A stretch of DNA of 54,394 bases from Acidimicrobiia bacterium (GTDB taxonomy: Bacteria > Actinomycetota > Acidimicrobiia > IMCC26256 > PALSA-610), in contig JADGOO010000066.1 in the NCBI GenBank assembly GCA_017882905.1, positions 1 through 54,394 of the forward strand, read 5' to 3'. The notes beneath the pieces were generated by a model. The model did no database searches, was not told the origin of the DNA, and saw nothing but the letters and a program-made list of their open reading frames with translations. Made by a program: the position numbers and the translations under genes. Shown here piece after piece: positions 48,062-54,394 of this stretch (position 1 is the stretch's first letter; each line of letters opens with the position of its first letter).

Positions 48062-49164
48062 GCGGCTCTCCTCGCCAACGCCGATCGGGCGCGGTCGCGC
48101 GCGACTCGATCGGCTTCCAGGACGTCTTCGATGGTGTCGGCGGGACCGCTGCCCTCCTGCAGTACCTCGTCGACGATCTCGGCGATTGCGAGCCACGGCA
48201 GGCGGCCGGCGAGGAAGGCCTCGACCGCGATCTCGTTCGCGCCCGAGAGCACCGCCGGGGCGGAACCGCCCTGGCGGCCGGCTGCGTAGGCGAGCGCGAG
48301 GCCGCGGAACGTCTCGAGATCGGGCGGCGAGAAGGTGAGCTGCGACAACGTGGTCCAGTCGATGGCACCGAACGGGTCGTCGAGGCGGTCGGGCGCGCCG
48401 AGCGCCAGGCCGATCGGCAGGCGCATGTCGGGCATCGAGAGCTGCGCGATCACGGCGCCGTCGACGAACTCGACCATGCCGTGGATCACCGACTGCGGGT
48501 GCACGACCACCTTGATGCGGTCGTAATCGACGCCGAACAGCTCGTGGGCCTCGATCACCTCGAGGCCTTTGTTGATGAGCGTCGAGCTGTCGATCGTGAT
48601 CTTCGCGCCCATGTTCCACGTGGGATGGTTGAGCGCATCGGCAACCGTGACCGATTCGAGGTCGGCGCGGGTGCGACCGCGGAAGGGCCCACCGCTCGCC
48701 GTGATCCACAGCGCCGCCACCTCGCTCGAGCGGCCCGAACGAAGCGCTTGGTAGAGCGCCGAGTGCTCGGAGTCGACGGGCACGATCTCGCCACCGCCTT
48801 CGGCGCGTGCCTTGGCGACCACGGGTCCGCCGGCGATCAAGCTCTCCTTGTTCGCCAGCGCCAGGCGCTTGCCGGCCCGCAGGGCCGCCATCGTCGCGGG
48901 CAGCCCGGCGAAGCCGACCACGGCGTTGAGCACCACGTCGACGTCGGACGCCGCCGCGAACCCGGCCAGCACCGACGGGTCGTCGAGCGCGGAGACGGCC
49001 CGATCTGCGGGCACGCCGAAGCGGGCCGCCTGCTCGGCGAGGAGGTCCCGGTTGGCTCCGGCCGCCAGCGCGACCACCTCGAAGCGACCCGGATGGCGGG
49101 CGATCACGTCGAGGGCCTGCGTGCCGATCGAGCCGGTCGACCCGAGCAGAGCGACGCGCACCAT
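48058..49164 (-). CDS. dxr: 1-deoxy-D-xylulose 5-phosphate reductoisomerase
   Basis: A 368-residue enzyme that makes 2-C-methyl-D-erythritol 4-phosphate in the MEP pathway. LLGSTGSIGTQ (6-16) is the NADPH loop, ALANKESLIAGG and VDSEHSALYQ the catalytic and metal-binding blocks, and SGGPFRG with NMGAKITIDSSTLINKGLEVIEAH the substrate region. ATG 49164 comes 6 nt after TAGCAT, fitting a leaderless transcript. It overlaps rseP by 4 nt and should be cotranscribed with it. Confidence 0.97.
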   Translation of the reverse strand: MVRVALLGSTGSIGTQALDVIARHPGRFEVVALAAGANRDLLAEQAARFGVPADRAVSALDDPSVLAGFAAASDVDVVLNAVVGFAGLPATMAALRAGKRLALANKESLIAGGPVVAKARAEGGGEIVPVDSEHSALYQALRSGRSSEVAALWITASGGPFRGRTRADLESVTVADALNHPTWNMGAKITIDSSTLINKGLEVIEAHELFGVDYDRIKVVVHPQSVIHGMVEFVDGAVIAQLSMPDMRLPIGLALGAPDRLDDPFGAIDWTTLSQLTFSPPDLETFRGLALAYAAGRQGGSAPAVLSGANEIAVEAFLAGRLPWLAIAEIVDEVLQEGSGPADTIEDVLEADRVARDRARSALARRAA

Positions 49165-49170
49165 GCAGCA

Positions 49171-49176
49171 ATGCTA
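49171..49176 (-). promoter_or_regulatory. Predicted -10 box for leaderless dxr
   Basis: On the minus strand TAGCAT ends 6 nt before the ATG of dxr, with no ribosome-binding site between. Confidence 0.5.
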
Positions 49177-49351
49177 GGGGCCCCCGTGTGACGTCCGGCC
49201 CTCGGCACCTGAGGGACTTGGCCAGGGTGCCATCGACCCGCGAGACTGTGAGGCGGGCTGCGCGACGACGTGGCGCCGGACCTCGGGCGGGAGGGCGCAT
49301 GCTGAGCCGACGACGACACTGCCGAGCGGCGATCACACGCGCCGGTCGCCG

Positions 49352-50050
49352 ATGAGCGACGAGCACCACCAGCACTCGAGCTCGTCGAGTCGGCGGCGCC
49401 GACGCCGACGCCGACGCAACCTGCAGCTCATCGTCGGCGTCGCCGCGGGCACCCTCGCCCTGGCAGCCGTCGGCGCGGCCATGACGTCGGGCGGCGCGCA
49501 AGACGCACCGCACCTCGCCACGAGGAATCGCTTCAAGCCGCTGCCCACCGCGCCCGGTCCCCTGCTCCCCCAGATCGTCACCAAGGGCTCGTCGCTGCCG
49601 AACTACGCGCCGGCAACGACGCCCCGCACCTCGGCGCCGACCACGACCAACGTCACGCCGACGACCAAGGTCGCGCCGACCGGCAGCACCAGCCCCGGCG
49701 GGACCGCGGCCGCCACCGACGCGCAGCTCGACGCCGACTACCGCGCCGGGTTCGATGGTGAGTGCCAGTGGATCTGGCACCTGTCGCTCGACGCCAAGAT
49801 GTACGACCCGGATTCACCGAGCTCTGCCATCCCGGTCGATGCCTGCCTCGGTCAGATCGCCGTCGGGACGCGCAATTCGGGCAACCCGCACGATGCGCTG
49901 CTCGAAGGGCAGGCCGACGCCATCAGCGCCGCCGACTCGCTCACGTTCTCGGTGCTGTGCTGGCACGGCCTGGCTCGCCACGGCTTCCAGCGCTGCTGGG
50001 ACAGCACGAAGCCGACGGCCACCGTCGCGCCACCGCCGCCCGGCGGCTGA
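49352..50050 (+). CDS. Single-pass membrane protein with basic N terminus, unknown function
   Basis: A 232-residue protein. The first 22 residues are His/Ser-rich and then contain nine consecutive arginines; one membrane segment (LQLIVGVAAGTLALAAVGAA) follows, then a Thr/Pro/Ser-rich linker (to ~120) and an extracellular domain with four cysteines (DGECQWIWHLS..., ACLGQIAVG, FSVLCWHGL, QRCWDS). It looks like a type II membrane protein. I do not recognise the domain. It is the only plus-strand gene among the right-hand housekeeping genes. Confidence 0.6.
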   Translation: MSDEHHQHSSSSSRRRRRRRRRNLQLIVGVAAGTLALAAVGAAMTSGGAQDAPHLATRNRFKPLPTAPGPLLPQIVTKGSSLPNYAPATTPRTSAPTTTNVTPTTKVAPTGSTSPGGTAAATDAQLDADYRAGFDGECQWIWHLSLDAKMYDPDSPSSAIPVDACLGQIAVGTRNSGNPHDALLEGQADAISAADSLTFSVLCWHGLARHGFQRCWDSTKPTATVAPPPPGG

Positions 50051-50107
50051 ACCACTTCGGTCTGAGCCACTGCCGGCAAGCCCGAGCGTTGCCCGCCCGA
50101 GCGACGG

Positions 50108-51607
50108 TCAGATCACGTGGAACAGATCGAGGTGCACCGCGAGGTAGAAGGCGACCGGCAGCGCGAACAGCAGACCGTCGAAGCGGTCGAGGAACCCGCC
50201 GTGGCCCGGCAGCAACGACCCGAAGTCCTTGATCCCCAGATCGCGCTTCAGCATCGACTCACACAGATCACCGATCAGGGCCGCGACGCCGAGGAGCAAG
50301 CCGACCGCGCCCATCACGGCAGCCTTCTTCGCGTGCCACGGTTCGAAGCGGCCCAGCACGGCGATGGCCAGGATCACCGAAGCCCCCACCCCCGCGAAGG
50401 TGCCCTCCACCGTCTTGTTCGGTGAGATGTTCGGCGCGATCGGCGAATGGCCGAACTGGCTGCCGACGAAGTAGCCGACGACGTCGTACGCGATCACGCA
50501 GATCAACGCGCCGAGCAGGAGGCCGACACCGTCACGGGCCTGCAACAGCACACCCGCATACCCGCCGAGGCCACCGACGTAGGCGAACACGAGCATGCTC
50601 GTGGCGACACCGATGACGGCGCGGCCCGGACCCACCTGCCAGAGGTACCAGAGCATCGACGTGACGGTGACGACCGTGAGCACCACCGGGAACGCCGACA
50701 AACTGCCGTAGTGGTACGCGGCCACGGGCATCGCCGCGCAGCCTGCGACGACGGGCACCGTGGCCGGGCGCAGGCCTTTCTCGTGCAACACGTTGGCGAG
50801 CTCGAGCGCGCACACGCCGACGACGACCGCGGCGAGCACGCTCGTGGCCGCCCGTCCGATCATGAAGCAGGCGATGGCGATGAGGGCAAAGATCCCCGCG
50901 GTCAGCATGGCGACGTTGAGGTCGCGTCCACTGCTCGGGAGCATGTCGCCGGGTCGCGGCGCGTTTGGCCGCCTCGGCCGCGCCGCGGCGGGTCGGGCCG
51001 TGGGAGTGGGTGTCGACGTGACCACCTGGCGCGTACCGGACCGGCGCCGCGCGCGCACGGCCTGCACGAAGGCCTCGTCGTCGTCGGCCACGTCGGGCTC
51101 CGGCTCGGCGAGCGCGCCCTGGTGCAAGTCGTCGTCATCGGTGGCGCCGAGCGCCTCGGCCAGATCGTCGGCGTCGCCCCAGTCGCCGCCCTCGGCGCGG
51201 TACCGGGGCTGCGAACCCGAGAGCGCAGCCCATGCATCGAGGTCGTCGTCGTCGGCCGTGGCGTCGGCGAACACGGCCGGCATCTGACCGGTGGGCGGTT
51301 CGCTCCAGTGCGGCAGCTCGGTGCTCACGTCGGTGGCACCGGACGGCGTCTCGGCGATGTCGGCTTCGATCTCGGCGTGCACCGCATCGGGGATCTCGGG
51401 GTCGGCCTCGCTCGGCGTATCGGCAGCCGACCACGACGCGCCTTCGTCCGGCCATTGACGCGGCGACCGGATGGGTGCATCGCCGGTGCGCTGGGCTTCG
51501 ACAGCCGCGGCCTCCTGAGCCCCGAGGATGCGCACGCCCTCGGTCGACGCCGGCTGGTCGCGCGCGCCGCGCTCGTCGCGCCCTTCGCGCTCGTCATGCT
51601 CCGACAC
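50108..51607 (-). CDS. cdsA: Phosphatidate cytidylyltransferase with long acidic N-terminal extension
   Basis: A 499-residue CDP-diglyceride synthase, which makes CDP-diacylglycerol for phospholipid synthesis. The C-terminal half is a polytopic membrane domain with the signature SMLKRDLGIKDFGSLLPGHG followed by GFLDRFDGLLFA. The first ~225 residues are acidic, low-complexity and probably disordered, an addition not found in the usual ~260-300-residue enzymes. GTG 51607 is preceded by GGGGGAG; TTAGAT (minus strand, 51650-51645) upstream is a possible -10. Whether all of the extension is made depends on the start. Confidence 0.9.
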   Translation of the reverse strand: MSEHDEREGRDERGARDQPASTEGVRILGAQEAAAVEAQRTGDAPIRSPRQWPDEGASWSAADTPSEADPEIPDAVHAEIEADIAETPSGATDVSTELPHWSEPPTGQMPAVFADATADDDDLDAWAALSGSQPRYRAEGGDWGDADDLAEALGATDDDDLHQGALAEPEPDVADDDEAFVQAVRARRRSGTRQVVTSTPTPTARPAAARPRRPNAPRPGDMLPSSGRDLNVAMLTAGIFALIAIACFMIGRAATSVLAAVVVGVCALELANVLHEKGLRPATVPVVAGCAAMPVAAYHYGSLSAFPVVLTVVTVTSMLWYLWQVGPGRAVIGVATSMLVFAYVGGLGGYAGVLLQARDGVGLLLGALICVIAYDVVGYFVGSQFGHSPIAPNISPNKTVEGTFAGVGASVILAIAVLGRFEPWHAKKAAVMGAVGLLLGVAALIGDLCESMLKRDLGIKDFGSLLPGHGGFLDRFDGLLFALPVAFYLAVHLDLFHVI

Positions 51608-51685
51608 GGCTCCCCCTTCAGGCGGGCAGCGCCCCGCGCGCGCAATCTAACGCCCCCGATGCGCGGGACCCGGCTCCGTGCACGA

Positions 51686-52246
51686 TCAGGTCTCGAGCAG
51701 CTCTCGTTCTTTGTGCTCGAGCAGCCGGTCGACCTCGGCGATGGCGTCGTGGGTGACCTTCTCGAGGTCCTTCTCGACGCGACCGACCTCGTCGTCGCTG
51801 ATCTCGCCGTCCTTGGCCTGGTGCTCGAGCTCTTGGCGGGTGTGGCGGCGCACGTTGCGCACGGCCACCCGGGCGTCCTCGGCCTTGGCCTTGGCCACCT
51901 TCACGTACTCCTTGCGGCGGTCCTGGGTGAGCTCCGGGAACGACAGGCGGATCACCTGGCCGTCGTTGCTCGGGTTCACGCCGAGGTCGCTCGCCTGGAT
52001 GGCCTTCTCGATCGCCTTGACCGCCGCCTTGTCGTACGGCGAGATCACGAGCACGCGCGGCTCGGGCACGGTGAAGCCGGCCAGCTGCTGCAACGGCACT
52101 TCGCTGCCGTAGTAGTCGACCTTGAGCTTCTCGACCATCGCCGGGTTGGCGCGGCCGGTGCGGATCGCGGAGAACTCGTCTTGGAGGTGCACGACAGCCT
52201 TGTGCATCTTGTCGCGGCCGTCGGCGACACGCGGGTCTTCGCTCAC
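51686..52246 (-). CDS. frr: Ribosome recycling factor
   Basis: A 186-residue protein of normal size. IRTGRANPAMVEKLKVDYYG, PLQQLAGFTVPEPR and the C-terminal helical block VRNVRRHTRQELE are family hallmarks. Together with EF-G it splits post-termination ribosomes. GTG 52246 is the start, 15 nt after the pyrH stop, and the gene continues the rpsB-tsf-pyrH-frr operon. Confidence 0.97.
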   Translation of the reverse strand: MSEDPRVADGRDKMHKAVVHLQDEFSAIRTGRANPAMVEKLKVDYYGSEVPLQQLAGFTVPEPRVLVISPYDKAAVKAIEKAIQASDLGVNPSNDGQVIRLSFPELTQDRRKEYVKVAKAKAEDARVAVRNVRRHTRQELEHQAKDGEISDDEVGRVEKDLEKVTHDAIAEVDRLLEHKERELLET

Positions 52247-52261
52247 GGGAGACGTCCCTTT

Positions 52262-53844
<1,583 letters not shown>

Positions 53845-53881
53845 TGCTCTCTCGTTTCTCCGTGTCGGTGATGGGTGCGGA

Positions 53882-54394
53882 CTACGACGCCGGGTCGGCG
53901 GGCGTCTCGACGGCGGGCGCCTCGACGGCGGGCGCCTCGACGGCGGGCGCCTCGACGATGGTCGCGACCGAGCCGGCCTCCGCCTCGGGAGCGGGCTCGT
54001 CGGCTGCCTTCTCCTTGGCGGCGCGGGCCCGGGCCTCGATCTCACGCTGCTTGGCCGCGGCGGCATCGCGTGCGGCGGCCTGGGCGCGCTGGTGCTCGGC
54101 CTCTTGTTCGGGCGTGCGCTGCGGACGGGCCGGAGCGGCAGCCGAGGCCGCTGCGTCGCCGCCGCCTGCCGCGGCCTTCTCGCGCAGGCCGCGACGGGCG
54201 CGGATCTGCTTGCCCTCGACCACGGCGTCGGCGATCACGCGGCACATCAGGTTGGCGCTGCGAATGGCGTCGTCGTTGCCCGGGATCACGTACTGGATCA
54301 CGTCGGGGTCGCAGTTGGTGTCGACGACCGCGACGACCGGGATGCCCAGGCGGTTTGCCTCGGTGACGGCGATGTGCTCCTTTTTGGTGTCGAT
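53882..54394 (-). CDS. rpsB: 30S ribosomal protein S2 (C-terminal part), with long Ala/Pro tail; 5' end outside window
   Basis: The last 170 residues of S2. The core ends with [27 protein letters not shown], the conserved C-terminal block of S2. Beyond RARRGLREK follows a ~110-residue low-complexity tail rich in Ala, Glu, Pro and Gln that ends with repeated VEAPA units. Bacterial S2 normally stops much sooner. The start codon lies beyond the window end. Confidence 0.95.
   Translation of the reverse strand: MDTKKEHIAVTEANRLGIPVVAVVDTNCDPDVIQYVIPGNDDAIRSANLMCRVIADAVVEGKQIRARRGLREKAAAGGGDAAASAAAPARPQRTPEQEAEHQRAQAAARDAAAAKQREIEARARAAKEKAADEPAPEAEAGSVATIVEAPAVEAPAVEAPAVETPADPAS
53901..53960. repeat. 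Four tandem 15-bp repeats in the rpsB tail
   Basis: Units of GGCGYCTCGACGGCG repeat at 53901, 53916, 53931 and 53946, the last slightly changed. On the minus strand they encode [10 protein letters not shown] pentapeptides at the end of S2. The 15-bp period keeps the frame, so copy number could vary between strains. Confidence 0.8.

Overview
This window is a GC-rich actinobacterial chromosome segment, possibly from the Acidimicrobiia, although the class is only an inference. Three things point there. The right end carries the order rpsB-tsf-pyrH-frr-cdsA-dxr-rseP, which is the Mycobacterium-type order. GTG starts and 4-nt stop/start overlaps are frequent. Many genes also have a TAnnnT box 6-10 nt before the start codon and no Shine-Dalgarno, which suggests leaderless transcripts. 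No tRNA, rRNA, insertion sequence or CRISPR array was seen, and no intergenic gap exceeds 300 bases.

Layout. (1) 1-4782: the 3' part of cysN (sulfate activation), two methyltransferases, an alpha/beta hydrolase and, on the minus strand, ispG. (2) 4843-46578: a ~42-kb island for an extracellular polysaccharide. It holds a sugar epimerase, a FlaA1/CapD-like dehydratase, a WecA/MraY-family initiating transferase, two DegT-type aminotransferases, nine glycosyltransferases, seven P-loop sulfotransferase-like proteins, four methyltransferases, two GNAT acetyltransferases, a polysaccharide deacetylase, an AlgJ-like/MBOAT/hexapeptide O-acetylation set, a fused Wzz-tyrosine kinase with a Tyr-rich tail, a polymerase-like membrane protein and a UDP-sugar dehydrogenase. 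Inside it, a minus-strand cassette (40012-44224) encodes a Tat-exported LPFTG surface protein, a small winged-helix-like protein, a nucleotidyltransferase, an HPr-kinase-like protein, a PqqD-like protein and a polytopic membrane protein. (3) 46817-54394: housekeeping genes rseP, dxr, cdsA, frr, pyrH, tsf and partial rpsB, all on the minus strand, plus one plus-strand membrane-anchored protein.

How it works together. The WecA-like enzyme probably loads a sugar phosphate onto a lipid carrier. Aminotransferases, dehydratase, epimerase and dehydrogenase supply unusual sugars, and the glycosyltransferases extend the repeat unit. Methyl-, acetyl- and above all sulfotransferases decorate it. The Wzz/BY-kinase and the membrane protein at 38467 would control and perform polymerisation. 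No Wzx flippase, ABC transporter, Wza-type exporter or sortase was recognised. The APS/PAPS supply for sulfation may come from the cysN locus at the left edge.

The strongest unusual points are these: the island separates rseP from ispG, which are adjacent in mycobacteria; seven different sulfotransferase-like genes are packed together; the HPrK/PqqD/nucleotidyltransferase/LPFTG cassette; two diverged 11-TM membrane proteins 30 kb apart; and the duplicated sulfotransferase/glycosyltransferase pairs.
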